From contig JADJVQ010000010.1 of assembly GCA_016710525.1 (NCBI GenBank), positions 62,001 through 126,000 of the forward strand: a stretch of DNA of 64,000 nt, given 5' to 3'. Positions 39,319 through 48,474 of the stretch are shown in pieces. Under the pieces are notes generated by a model, which saw only the letters and a list, made by a program, of their open reading frames with translations, was not told where the DNA came from and made no database searches. Within the stretch, counting starts at the first letter, position 1; each line of letters begins with the position of its first letter. Both the position numbers and the translations under genes were made by a program. This DNA comes from Burkholderiaceae bacterium. Lineage in GTDB: Bacteria; Pseudomonadota; Gammaproteobacteria; Burkholderiales; Burkholderiaceae_E.

Positions 39319-40860
39319 TCAGTACGCGCCGCTCTTCTTGAAGTCTTTGAGCAGTTCGTGGAGCTGCGCTTCGACTTCCTTCGGGTATTTCTTGTCGCGC
39401 TCGATCGTCTCGACCAGGCTGGCGTACTTGGCTTTGGCGTGCTCGCGCAGTGCCTTTTCAGCGGCCAGCGCCTTGGGCACTTCGATGTCGTCGAAGTAAC
39501 CGCCGTTGATGCCGAACAGGGTCAGCGCCATTTCCCAGACCTGCAGCGGCTGGTACTGGGGCTGCTTCATGAGTTCGGTCACCAGGCGGCCGCGATCGAG
39601 CTGCTTGCGGGTGGCCTCGTCCAGGTCGGAGGCGAACTGCGCGAACGCAGCCAGCTCGCGGTACTGGGCCAGCGCCAGACGCACACCGCCGCCCAGCTTC
39701 TTGATGATGTCGGTCTGCGCCGCACCACCCACCCGCGACACCGAGATACCGGCGTTGATGGCGGGACGGATACCGGCGTTGAACAGGTCGGTCTCGAGGA
39801 AGATCTGGCCGTCGGTGATCGAGATCACGTTGGTCGGCACGAACGCGGACACGTCGCCGGCCTGCGTTTCGATGATCGGCAGGGCCGTCAGCGAACCGGT
39901 CTTGCCCTTGACTTCGCCTTTGGTGAACTTCTCGACGTAGTCGGCGTTCACGCGGGCGGCGCGCTCGAGCAGGCGCGAGTGCAGATAGAACACGTCGCCG
40001 GGGTAGGCTTCGCGGCCCGGCGGGCGGCGCAGCAGCAGCGAGACCTGGCGGTAGGCCACGGCCTGCTTGGACAGGTCGTCATAGACGATCAGGGCGTCTT
40101 CGCCGCGGTCGCGGAAGTACTCGCCCATCGTGCAGCCGGAGTAGGCGGCGATGTACTGCATCGCGGCTGACTCGGAAGCGGTGGCGGCGACGACGATGGT
40201 GTAGGCCATCGCGCCGTTCTCTTCGAGCTTGCGCACGACGTTGGCGACGGTGGAGGCCTTCTGGCCGATCGCGACGTAGACGCAGTAAACGCCCTTGCCC
40301 TTCTGGTTGATGATCGTGTCGATCGCCACCGCGGTCTTGCCGGTCTGGCGGTCGCCGATGATCAGTTCGCGCTGACCGCGACCCACCGGCACCATCGCGT
40401 CGATCGCCTTCAGACCGGTCTGGACCGGCTGCGACACCGACTGGCGCGCGATCACGCCGGGCGCGACCTTTTCGATCACGTCGGTCATCTTCGCGTTGAT
40501 CGGGCCCTTGCCGTCGATCGGCTGGCCCAGCGAATTGACCACTCGCCCGAGCAGCTCGGGACCGACCGGCACGTCGAGAATGCGGCCGGTCGCCTTGACG
40601 ACGTCGCCTTCGGAGATGTGCTCGTATTCGCCAAGCACCACCGCGCCCACCGAGTCGCGCTCGAGGTTCAGCGCGAGGCCGAAGGTGTTGCCGGGGAATT
40701 CGATCATCTCGCCCTGCATCACATCGGACAAGCCGTGGACGCGGCAGATGCCGTCGGTGACGGACACGACGGTGCCCTGATTGCGGGTGTCAGCCGACAC
40801 CTGCAGATTCTGGATCTTGCTCTTGAGCAGTTCGCTGATCTCAGCCGGATTGAGCTGCAT
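39319..40860 (-). CDS. atpA: ATP synthase alpha subunit
   Basis: A 513-residue non-catalytic nucleotide-binding F1 subunit. Walker [10 protein letters not shown], the [12 protein letters not shown] strand and [22 protein letters not shown] are present. The start ATG at 40860 ([16 protein letters not shown]) matches the family; the frame continues upstream over atpH but that part is not real. Confidence 0.97.
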   Translation of the reverse strand: MQLNPAEISELLKSKIQNLQVSADTRNQGTVVSVTDGICRVHGLSDVMQGEMIEFPGNTFGLALNLERDSVGAVVLGEYEHISEGDVVKATGRILDVPVGPELLGRVVNSLGQPIDGKGPINAKMTDVIEKVAPGVIARQSVSQPVQTGLKAIDAMVPVGRGQRELIIGDRQTGKTAVAIDTIINQKGKGVYCVYVAIGQKASTVANVVRKLEENGAMAYTIVVAATASESAAMQYIAAYSGCTMGEYFRDRGEDALIVYDDLSKQAVAYRQVSLLLRRPPGREAYPGDVFYLHSRLLERAARVNADYVEKFTKGEVKGKTGSLTALPIIETQAGDVSAFVPTNVISITDGQIFLETDLFNAGIRPAINAGISVSRVGGAAQTDIIKKLGGGVRLALAQYRELAAFAQFASDLDEATRKQLDRGRLVTELMKQPQYQPLQVWEMALTLFGINGGYFDDIEVPKALAAEKALREHAKAKYASLVETIERDKKYPKEVEAQLHELLKDFKKSGAY

Positions 40861-40904
40861 GAGACTCTCCTGATTACTTTCGACGCGTCGGAAAATCCGC
40901 CGCG

Positions 40905-41438
40905 TTATGCCTTGAGCACGCCCGCCAGCTGCGCGAGCTTGCCGCGCACCGACGCATCCATGACCTCGTCGCCCACCTGGACCGAGACCCCACCGATAAG
41001 CTCGGCGTCGACCGACACCGTCACCTTCACCGCACGTCCGTACTTCGCCTGCAGGGTGCCGACGATGTCGGCCACCTGTGCCTCGGACAGCGGGAACGCC
41101 GACGTCACGCGGGCGTCGACCACGTTCTCGAAGCCGCTGCGCAGCACTTCGAAGTGCTGGGCGATTTCGGGCAGCACCGCCAGCCGCTCGTTTTCCGCCA
41201 GCACCTGAACGAAGTTCAGCTGCTGCTGGTCGAGCTGACCGGAGGCATCGGACACCAGCTTGGACACCTGGGCGGTGGTCAGCCGGGGGTTGCCCAGCAG
41301 GTCGCGGGCGGTTTCGTTGCCGGCGATCGCGGACAGACGCGCAAGCGCGTCGGACCACGAGGGCAGCGAGCCGCTGTCGCGGGCCAGCTTGAAGACGGCC
41401 TCCGCGTAGGGGCGGGCGATGGTGAGTGACTCAGCCAT
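40905..41438 (-). CDS. atpH: ATP synthase delta subunit
   Basis: A 177-residue peripheral-stalk subunit capping the F1 head. [20 protein letters not shown] at the start and [20 protein letters not shown]...[28 protein letters not shown] toward the end are family signatures. Confidence 0.95.
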   Translation of the reverse strand: MAESLTIARPYAEAVFKLARDSGSLPSWSDALARLSAIAGNETARDLLGNPRLTTAQVSKLVSDASGQLDQQQLNFVQVLAENERLAVLPEIAQHFEVLRSGFENVVDARVTSAFPLSEAQVADIVGTLQAKYGRAVKVTVSVDAELIGGVSVQVGDEVMDASVRGKLAQLAGVLKA

Positions 41439-41447
41439 GTCGCTTTC

Positions 41448-41921
41448 CTAGCGCAGTTCGTTCTTCAGGTTGCCCAGAAGCTCGGCGTGGCGGTTCGCAT
41501 CGATCTCGCGGCGCAGGATGCGCTCGGCACCGGCGACTGCGAGTTGGGCGACCTGGTCACGCAACTGTTCCTTGGCGCGCTGGGCGGCCAGGGATGCTTC
41601 TTCTTCGGCAGCCTTCTTGGCGGCGGCGACGATTTGGCTGGCTTGCGCACGGGCCTCTTCGAGCAGCTGCCCGGCCTGGCGCTCGGCGCCCGAACGGACT
41701 TCGGCCGCGCCATCGCGGGCCTTCTTCAGTTCGTCGGCCACCCGGCGTTCGGCCGAGGCCAGATCGGCCTTGGCTTTGTCGGCTGCCGCCAGGCCATCGG
41801 CGATGCGCTTGCTGCGCTCATCGAGGGACTTGACGATCGGCGGCCAGACGAACTTCGCGGTAAACCACCAGAGCGCCACGAAAACGGCGATCTGGACGAA
41901 CAATGTCGCATTGATGTTCAC
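41448..41921 (-). CDS. atpF: ATP synthase b subunit
   Basis: A 157-residue peripheral stator. One N-terminal TM helix (LFVQIAVFVALWWFTAKFVW) is followed by a long charged coiled coil that reaches F1. Normal length and position between atpE and atpH. Confidence 0.95.
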   Translation of the reverse strand: MNINATLFVQIAVFVALWWFTAKFVWPPIVKSLDERSKRIADGLAAADKAKADLASAERRVADELKKARDGAAEVRSGAERQAGQLLEEARAQASQIVAAAKKAAEEEASLAAQRAKEQLRDQVAQLAVAGAERILRREIDANRHAELLGNLKNELR

Positions 41922-41965
41922 GAGTGACTTCCTTTACTGGAGAAGTCGAGGGGGACTCGCCCGGC

Positions 41966-42289
<324 letters not shown>

Positions 42290-43135
42290 TCAGTGCCCTT
42301 CGTGCGCTTGGCCGAGGTACACCAGCGTGAGCATCATGAAGATGAAGCCCTGCAGAACGACGATCAGGATGTGGAAGATCGACCAGCCAAGGCCGAGCAG
42401 GAAGTGCAGCCCGAAGCCCCAGGCAGTGGCGGTGGCGCCCAGCAGCGCGATCAGCATGAACACCAGCTCGCCGGCGAACATGTTGCCGAACAGCCGCATG
42501 CCCAGCGACACGCAGCGCGCGGCGTATTCGATCAGCTGCAGCAGGAAGTTGAACGGAGCCAGGGCGATGCCGCTGCCGAACGGCGCGGAGAACAGCTCGT
42601 GGACGAAGCCGCCAGGGTGCTTGATCTTGATGCCGTAATAGATGGTCGAGAACAGGATGACGATGGCCAGCGACAGCGTGCCGTTGAGATCCGCCGTCGG
42701 GACGACCCGCAGGTAGGCGTGGTGGGGATCGCGGCCGGTGGCCGAGTAATAGAGCTCCCACAGCTTGGGCAGCAGATCGAGCGGCAGGAAGTCCATGGCG
42801 TTCATCAGCACGATCCAGAGGAACGAGCAGAACGCCAGCGGGGCGATATAGGTGAGATCGCCCTTGACGATGGAACGGGCCTGCTCGTGCACGAACTCGA
42901 CGAGCGACTCGAAGAAGCCGGCAAAACGGCCGGGCACGCCACTGCCGATGGACTTGGCGGCACGCAGCATCAGGAAAGCCGCGATGGACGCCATCAGCAC
43001 CGAAAAGAAAACGGTGTCCCAGTTGACCACGGAAAAGTCGATGATCGACTTTTGCGCCTCGCCCGTTCCGTTGAAATGGGTGAGGTGATGAACGATGTAT
43101 TCGGAGGGAGTCGGTGCGTGAGCGTCGGCGGCCAT
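42290..43135 (-). CDS. atpB: ATP synthase a subunit
   Basis: A 281-residue membrane subunit forming the proton half-channels. The essential Arg is in SLGMRLFGNMFAGELVF. Several TM helices and a C-terminal LGWSIFHILIVVLQGFIFMM helix match the family. Confidence 0.95.
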   Translation of the reverse strand: MAADAHAPTPSEYIVHHLTHFNGTGEAQKSIIDFSVVNWDTVFFSVLMASIAAFLMLRAAKSIGSGVPGRFAGFFESLVEFVHEQARSIVKGDLTYIAPLAFCSFLWIVLMNAMDFLPLDLLPKLWELYYSATGRDPHHAYLRVVPTADLNGTLSLAIVILFSTIYYGIKIKHPGGFVHELFSAPFGSGIALAPFNFLLQLIEYAARCVSLGMRLFGNMFAGELVFMLIALLGATATAWGFGLHFLLGLGWSIFHILIVVLQGFIFMMLTLVYLGQAHEGH

Positions 43136-43156
43136 GGCTTGCAGTCAGTGCTTCGT

Positions 43157-43636
43157 TCAGTGTCCAGTTTCGACGTCGGTTCTTGCGCTTGCTGCGTTTG
43201 GCGGCCAGTCGCGCGGCGCATCTTTGGCGATGAGCATTGCGAACAGCGGCGCCTTCAGGGCGACGATCAGTCCAAGCACCAGCGGGAGCCACTGAAGATC
43301 CGGCACCGCGTGCACTATCCAGGCCAACAACCCTATCGTCAGACCGATCTTGGCGAACTCGCCCAGGAAGAAGATCACCGGATATGACTCCGGGGAGCGC
43401 CCCCTGTGCATCGCCAGACGCAGGGCAAACAAGGCATTCGGGACTATCGCCGCCAATCCGCCAAGCACGAAGAACTTCGCGCTCGGCCAGTCGAACACCA
43501 CGCCGGTCAACACACCGAGCACGACGATCGAAATGGCCTGCAAACCCACTGCTGCGAACATACCGTCAAACCTGCGGGGTGATTCTCGCCAACCTGGCTG
43601 CTTGAACCACCGGGCCGACAAAGTCGAAGACAGCAT
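43157..43636 (-). CDS. atpI: ATP synthase-associated protein AtpI
   Basis: A 159-residue four-helix membrane protein, first gene of the operon; AtpI aids c-ring assembly or Mg transport and is not essential. It has a KFFVLGGLAAIVPNALFALR segment and ends in a hydrophilic tail. Confidence 0.88.
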   Translation of the reverse strand: MLSSTLSARWFKQPGWRESPRRFDGMFAAVGLQAISIVVLGVLTGVVFDWPSAKFFVLGGLAAIVPNALFALRLAMHRGRSPESYPVIFFLGEFAKIGLTIGLLAWIVHAVPDLQWLPLVLGLIVALKAPLFAMLIAKDAPRDWPPNAASARTDVETGH

Positions 43637-43663
43637 GCCGCCTCACAGCAGGCAAGACTTGAG

Positions 43664-43692
43664 ATTTTAAGGGTTTGCCCCATGGGGGTCAA
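43664..43692 (-). promoter_or_regulatory. Predicted sigma70 promoter of the atp operon
   Basis: On the minus strand TTGACC (43687-43692), a 17-bp spacer and TAAAAT (43664-43669) lie about 30 bp before the atpI ATG. Both hexamers are one base from consensus or close to it, which is strong for a GC-rich genome. Confidence 0.7.
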
Positions 43693-43908
43693 ATGGTCTT
43701 ATACAAGACTTCGTTATCCCGGACCCTGGATGTTGCAACGCAACAGCATTTCGGCAGGCGCAATCAGCAGGTCCGCGGTGGGGAAATCGTTGACAATGAG
43801 CCCCGATTCGGTGCGATCCCCTCGATCGTCAAGGGTCTTTGCGTACGGCCCCTGCGCGGCCGGCGCAAGATCGATCGCATCGCCATATCGCCGCGCCGGG
43901 AGGTCGAG

Positions 43909-44940
43909 ATGCGTCCGTGGGTGCTGTCTCTCATCGTGTGCCTGGCTGCCCTCGCCGCGGCACCCGGCCAGGCTCAAACGCCGCCGACTGCGCCGGCATC
44001 CGCGTCACCGCCTCTGTCGCCGGCCGAGACCGCCAGGCGCCGGGAGCCTGTGGCCTCGGTGGTCAAGGTCGAGGCGCGGGCCCTCGACGGCGCCACCAGC
44101 GCCAGCTCGCTGGGCGCGCGGCGCAGCGGCTCGGGGGTGATCATCGACGAGCGGCTGGTGCTCACCATCGGGTACCTGCTGCTGGAAGTGGAATCGGTCG
44201 AAGTGACCACCGCTTCGGGGCGAAAAGTGCCGGGCACCGTGGCGGGATACGACCACACCAGCGGCTTCGGGCTGGTGCGCACCGCGCTGCCCATGGATGG
44301 CAAGCGCATCGAGCTCGGCGATTCCGATCGCGTCGCCGAACGCCAGAAGGTCCTCACCGTCGGCCAGGGCGAAGACGAAGCCACCGAGCTGCTGGTCGTC
44401 TCGCGCAAGCCCTTTGCCGGCAGCTGGGAGTACCTGCTCGAACGGCCCATCTTCACCTTTCCGCCGGTCAACAACTGGAGCGGTGCGGCCCTGATCGCCG
44501 AAGACGGCCGGCTCGTGGGCATCGGGTCGCTGATCGTCAATGACGCCGCGGGCGACCGGCAGGGAGTGCCGGGCAACCTGTTCGTACCGGTCAACCTGCT
44601 CAAACCCATCCTGGGCGACCTGCTGGCCCACGGCCGGCGCTCGTCGCCGGTCCAGCCCTGGCTGGGCCTGACCACCGAGGTCGTCAGAGGCCACCTGATG
44701 GTGGTTCGGGTCTCCAAGAGCGGTCCCGCCGACCAGGCCGGTGTCGATCCGGGCGACATCATCATGGGGGTTGGCGGAGAAAAGGTCGCCGACCAGGCCG
44801 ACTTCTATCGCCGGCTCTGGAAGCTCGGGCCGGCTGGCACCGAAGTGAAGCTGCGTGTGCTCAAAGGCGGTGACGTGCGCGAGCTGCCGGTCAAGTCGAT
44901 CGACCGCATGGAAGTGCTGGCCAAGCCGACCGGGGTGTAG
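43909..44940 (+). CDS. Secreted trypsin-fold/PDZ protein with degenerate active site
   Basis: A 343-residue DegP/HtrA-like protein. A signal peptide (MRPWVLSLIVCLAALAAAPGQAQ) leads into a trypsin-like double barrel and a C-terminal PDZ domain (QPWLGLTTEVV...GPADQAGVDPGDIIMGVGGEKV). The catalytic triad is not intact: the segment normally reading VLTNAHVV is VLTIGYLLLE with no His, the Asp strand reads YDHTSGFGLVRT and the serine loop reads NNWSGAALIAEDG. It is therefore probably not a protease but a PDZ-based periplasmic binding or chaperone protein. GGGAGG just before the ATG decides the start. Divergent from atpI. Confidence 0.82.
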   Translation: MRPWVLSLIVCLAALAAAPGQAQTPPTAPASASPPLSPAETARRREPVASVVKVEARALDGATSASSLGARRSGSGVIIDERLVLTIGYLLLEVESVEVTTASGRKVPGTVAGYDHTSGFGLVRTALPMDGKRIELGDSDRVAERQKVLTVGQGEDEATELLVVSRKPFAGSWEYLLERPIFTFPPVNNWSGAALIAEDGRLVGIGSLIVNDAAGDRQGVPGNLFVPVNLLKPILGDLLAHGRRSSPVQPWLGLTTEVVRGHLMVVRVSKSGPADQAGVDPGDIIMGVGGEKVADQADFYRRLWKLGPAGTEVKLRVLKGGDVRELPVKSIDRMEVLAKPTGV

Positions 44941-45063
44941 CGCTCCCGCGGGCTGTCGCGCTCCCCTGTGGCGCACCCGATTGGCGCGCCTGCTGCCGAT
45001 TTCCAGCGCGTTTTGGTGACTGATTGCCTGCGCGCCGCGAGCGGGATACGTGATCATGAGGGG

Positions 45064-46239
45064 ATGAACAGCATGACGCCCCCCCTCAAACCGGGCGCGC
45101 CCGGCCCGCGGCGCTGGTCCGCCCGCCTCGGCGCGGCCCTGTGCCTGCCCCTGGTGCTGATCGCCTGCGGCGGCGGCGGAGATGCCGCGGCACCGCCGGT
45201 GGCGGGAGTACCGACACCTGCTCCCGCACCTGCTCCCGCACCTGCTCCCGCGCCGACACCTGCGCCGACACCTGCGCCGACACCTGCGCCGACTCCTGCG
45301 CCGACTCCTGCGCCGACTCCTGCGCCGACGCCTGCACCGACGCCTGCACCGACTCCTGCACCGACGCCTGCGCCAACTCCCGCACCGACTCCTGCGCCGA
45401 CGCCTGCGCCGACGCCTGCGCCAACGCCTGCGCCGACCCCCGCGCCGGCCCCGTCCCCCACCAGCGCCACGGTCTACGGCGTGACGATCGACGATGTCTC
45501 CAACCTGAGCGCCATCGTGCAATCGCTGCAGTCGCTGGCCCGCAAGCCGACGACCCGCATCGTGTTCGACGAAGGCGTGGCCGCGCAGAGCTATCGCAAT
45601 GCGACTGTCCAGATCAAGACGGTCAGCCACGTCATGGGGGAGATCCTGGATTCCTCGGCGGTCAGCGCGATCTCGGTGCAGGGCTACCTGGACCGCACCT
45701 CGCAATACCTGGCCACGCTGGGTGACGTGGTCGACATCTGGGAGGTCGGCAACGAGATCAACGGCGAATGGCTGGGTTCGACCCAGGACGTGGTCGCGAA
45801 GATGTCAGGGGCGTACGACCTGGCGCGCGGCCAGTCGCGAACCACCGCGCTCACGCTGTACTACAACGCCGGCTGCTTCGAACGGGCAGCCAACGAGATG
45901 TTCACCTGGGCCCAGGCCAACGTGCCGGCGCGCATGAAGACGGGCCTGGACTACGTGCTGGTGAGCTACTACGAAGACGACTGCAACGGCCTGCAGCCTG
46001 ACTGGCAGTCAGTCTTTCAGCGCCTGGCCACGATGTTCCCGAATTCGAAGCTGGGCTTCGGCGAAGTCGGCACCCAGAACGCCGCACGCAAGACCGAATT
46101 CATCAACCGCTACTACGGCACGCAGGTGAACGTGCCCAACTTCATCGGCGGCTGGTTCTGGTGGTACTACAAGGACGACATGGTGCCGGCCAGCAAACCG
46201 CTCTGGGGCGTGCTGAACAGCGCGATCACCCCGCGCTAG
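45064..46239 (+). CDS. Lipoprotein with glycosidase (clan A)-like domain
   Basis: A 391-residue exported lipoprotein. A signal peptide with lipobox LIAC (Cys35) is followed by about 80 residues of Pro-Ala/Pro-Thr repeats that form a stiff linker, then a TIM-barrel-like domain. That domain has [11 protein letters not shown], where Glu231 follows Asn as in the acid/base strand of clan-A glycosidases, and LGFGEVGTQ with Glu334 as a candidate nucleophile, then [14 protein letters not shown] sugar-polymer hydrolase anchored on the cell surface is a reasonable guess, but the family is not identified. The ATG at 45064 is close to a GAGGGG. Confidence 0.78.
   Translation: MNSMTPPLKPGAPGPRRWSARLGAALCLPLVLIACGGGGDAAAPPVAGVPTPAPAPAPAPAPAPTPAPTPAPTPAPTPAPTPAPTPAPTPAPTPAPTPAPTPAPTPAPTPAPTPAPTPAPTPAPTPAPAPSPTSATVYGVTIDDVSNLSAIVQSLQSLARKPTTRIVFDEGVAAQSYRNATVQIKTVSHVMGEILDSSAVSAISVQGYLDRTSQYLATLGDVVDIWEVGNEINGEWLGSTQDVVAKMSGAYDLARGQSRTTALTLYYNAGCFERAANEMFTWAQANVPARMKTGLDYVLVSYYEDDCNGLQPDWQSVFQRLATMFPNSKLGFGEVGTQNAARKTEFINRYYGTQVNVPNFIGGWFWWYYKDDMVPASKPLWGVLNSAITPR
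45213..45451. repeat. Period-6/12 tandem repeat encoding the Pro-Ala/Thr linker
   Basis: About 240 bp of units such as CCTGCGCCGACA and CCTGCTCCCGCA encode (Pro-Ala-Pro-Thr)n. All unit variants keep the frame. Both strands stay open here, which creates spurious antisense frames. Confidence 0.9.
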
Positions 46240-46249
46240 GCCGGGATCG

Positions 46250-46266
46250 GGGGCGGCCTCCGCCCC
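46250..46266. terminator. Hairpin between convergent genes
   Basis: GGGGCGG / CCGCCCC, 7 bp with a 3-base loop, between the glycosidase-like lipoprotein and the thioesterase. No T tract, so weak at best. Confidence 0.35.
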
Positions 46267-46296
46267 ATCGCGCGCCGGCCGGCCATGATCACCGGC

Positions 46297-46695
46297 TCAG
46301 AACACCATCTGGGTCTGGGTGACCAGGGCGACCAGCTTGCCGTCTTCGGTGGTGATGCGGGTTTCCCAGGTCTGGGTGCGCTTGCCCCGGTTCACCGGCG
46401 TGGTGGTGCCGGTGACGGTGGTACCGGTCAGTGCGGGCCGAAAGAAGTTGGTCTTCGATTCGATGGTGGCGGTGCCCGCGTCAGCCGGCATGTTCAGGAC
46501 CGTGCCGACCGCGCCGAGGGTGTCGGCAAAGGCCATGATCGCGCCGCCGTGCAGGATGCCGCCGGCGGTGCACAGATCGGGCCGAACCAGCATCTGCGCC
46601 ACCACCCGATCGGGCTGGGCTTCGGTGAGCTTCAGGCCGATCAGCGACGAGAACAGTCCTGCCAGCCGCGCTTCGATGGTTTCGATCGAATTCAT
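46297..46695 (-). CDS. PaaI-family hotdog thioesterase
   Basis: A 132-residue hotdog-fold protein. The family signature is LCTAGGILHGGAIMAFADTLGAVG, with the catalytic-region Asp and Gly-rich turn. Enzymes of this type hydrolyse aryl- or acyl-CoA esters. It lies 16 bp after the AMP-forming ligase, so it may remove CoA from that enzyme's products. AAGGAG precedes the ATG. Confidence 0.86.
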   Translation of the reverse strand: MNSIETIEARLAGLFSSLIGLKLTEAQPDRVVAQMLVRPDLCTAGGILHGGAIMAFADTLGAVGTVLNMPADAGTATIESKTNFFRPALTGTTVTGTTTPVNRGKRTQTWETRITTEDGKLVALVTQTQMVF

Positions 46696-46711
46696 GCGAT
46701 AACTCCTTGGG

Positions 46712-48325
46712 TCAGGCCGCGCCGGCATCCAGGCGCTCTTGCGCCAGGTCGCGCAGCCGGTGTTTCTGGATCTTGGTTGCGTTGGTGCCTTCGGTGACGG
46801 GAAAAGCATCGATCGCGAAGACGCGCACCGGCACCTTGTAGCGGGCCAGCCGCGCGGCAATGTGCGCGATCAGGCCGGCCTCGTCGAGACGCGCGCCGGG
46901 CTCGAGGGTGACAAAGGCCAGCGGCCGCAATGCCCCCCCTGTCTTGACCCCGACGACCTGGCAGCCGTCGATCCCCTCGAACTGCTGCGCGCATTCTTCG
47001 ATCTCGGCCGGGCTCACCAGGAATCCGCCCAGCCGCAGCGAATCGCCCATTCGTGTCAGGAACACGAAGCGCCCGTCCTCCAGGGTGTAGCCGAGGTCGC
47101 CGGAGCGGTACCAGCCGCCCTCGAGCAGCGCTTGCGCGGTGGCCTGCGGATCGCCGAAGTATTCGACCATGCGCGAGGACGGCGCCAGGAACTCCAGTTC
47201 GCCCGACTGCCCGTGGGCCAGCACCTGCCCGGTGTCGGGATCGCGGGCCCGCACCCGGGCCAGCGCACTGACCGGCCGCCCGCCCCCCAGGCGGCGCTCC
47301 TGCAGCGTGGCGGTTTCGGGCTGGCGTGAGAACAGCGCCTGAATTTCGCTGATGCCATACAGGCCGACCAGCGTCAGTCCCCGCGCCTGGGCGCGTTCGA
47401 CCATGTCGGCCATCGCCGGATTGAAAGCGGCGTAGCCCACGAAGCGCAGCGTGGGATAGGCCGGCGTGCGCTGCGTCAGGTCGAGCAGTTGCGCGACGGC
47501 CTCATCGGTGGCGTTCATGTGCGTGACCTGGTGACGCTCGATCAGTTCGGCGGCGAGCCGAGCGTCCCAGGCGGGCATCATGGCGAACGGCCGCGCGGCC
47601 GCGAGCATGGCCAGCGCATTGGCGACGCCGAACACACCGCACAAGGGCGGCGCGAGCAGCATCGAGGCATGCTCGTCGATGTCGTAGCCGGACACCACAT
47701 CGAAGGCGTGAGCGACCAGGGTGCGCTGGTCGTGCAGCACGAACTTGGGCGCCTTGGTGGTGCCCGAGGTGGTGAATATCGCGCAGCCGGCGCCCGGTGC
47801 GGCCGCGTTGTCGGCCAGCGGCGCGCGATCGAGGCAGGCGGCGTAACGGTGCAGCCCGACATGCGCCGGCAGCACGGCGGCGAGCGCCGACATCCGGGCA
47901 CCCGGCTCGCCCTCATCATAGGCAATCACCGCGGACAGAGCCGCCAGCGACGAGGCCGGGCATCCCGCCAGCACGCCGACGAAATCGGCCTTCTCGAACG
48001 ACGGCCAGACGAACAGCACCTTCAGCCCCGAGCGTCCGACGATGTCGGCCAGTTCGGCCGATCGGAAGCGGGTATTGACCGCCACCGCAATCGCCCCCAG
48101 GCGCGCACAGGCAAAAAAGGCCCCGAGCCAGGCGGTGACGTTGGGCAACCAGACTCCGACCCGGTCGCCGGGGCCCACGCCCAGCTCGCGCAGCGCGCCG
48201 GCAAGCCGCGCGCTCTCGCTGGTGAGCTCGGCATAGGACACCGCGCGATCGCGGTCATGGAATGCGGCCCGCAGGGGATCGGAGGGCGCTGCCAGCAATG
48301 CCGGCAAGGTATCGGGATGGGCCAT
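46712..48325 (-). CDS. AMP-forming acyl-CoA synthetase/ligase
   Basis: A 537-residue ANL-superfamily enzyme that activates a carboxylic acid with ATP and joins it to CoA. The P-loop is IFTTSGTTKAPKFV, the motif LYGISEIQ is the A5-type segment, YRSGDLGYTLEDGRF includes the ribose-binding Asp, and the catalytic Lys is in NATKIQKHRLRDLA. The substrate is not evident. The ATG at 48325 (MAHPDTLPALLAAP) begins the domain; a long frame upstream overlaps the next gene and is not real. Operon with the downstream thioesterase. Confidence 0.9.
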   Translation of the reverse strand: MAHPDTLPALLAAPSDPLRAAFHDRDRAVSYAELTSESARLAGALRELGVGPGDRVGVWLPNVTAWLGAFFACARLGAIAVAVNTRFRSAELADIVGRSGLKVLFVWPSFEKADFVGVLAGCPASSLAALSAVIAYDEGEPGARMSALAAVLPAHVGLHRYAACLDRAPLADNAAAPGAGCAIFTTSGTTKAPKFVLHDQRTLVAHAFDVVSGYDIDEHASMLLAPPLCGVFGVANALAMLAAARPFAMMPAWDARLAAELIERHQVTHMNATDEAVAQLLDLTQRTPAYPTLRFVGYAAFNPAMADMVERAQARGLTLVGLYGISEIQALFSRQPETATLQERRLGGGRPVSALARVRARDPDTGQVLAHGQSGELEFLAPSSRMVEYFGDPQATAQALLEGGWYRSGDLGYTLEDGRFVFLTRMGDSLRLGGFLVSPAEIEECAQQFEGIDGCQVVGVKTGGALRPLAFVTLEPGARLDEAGLIAHIAARLARYKVPVRVFAIDAFPVTEGTNATKIQKHRLRDLAQERLDAGAA

Positions 48326-48474
48326 CGGGAATGAGGTGCGCGGGCACCGGCTCCTGGGTTCGAATCGCCGCCGGCCGCCGCCGGGAGCCGGGCCCGGCCG
48401 CTGCGTGTGCTTGGCCCGCGAGTATAGCGAGCATGCCTGGCGCACGCGTCTCGCGCCGTGCCCCTCAGTGCCCC

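Noticed and set aside
45054..45470. Antisense frames rich in Gly-Ala-Gly-Val over the Pro-Ala-Thr repeat.
   Set aside because: They are the complement of a tandem repeat, not a gene; the sense strand has a lipoprotein signal and a folded domain.
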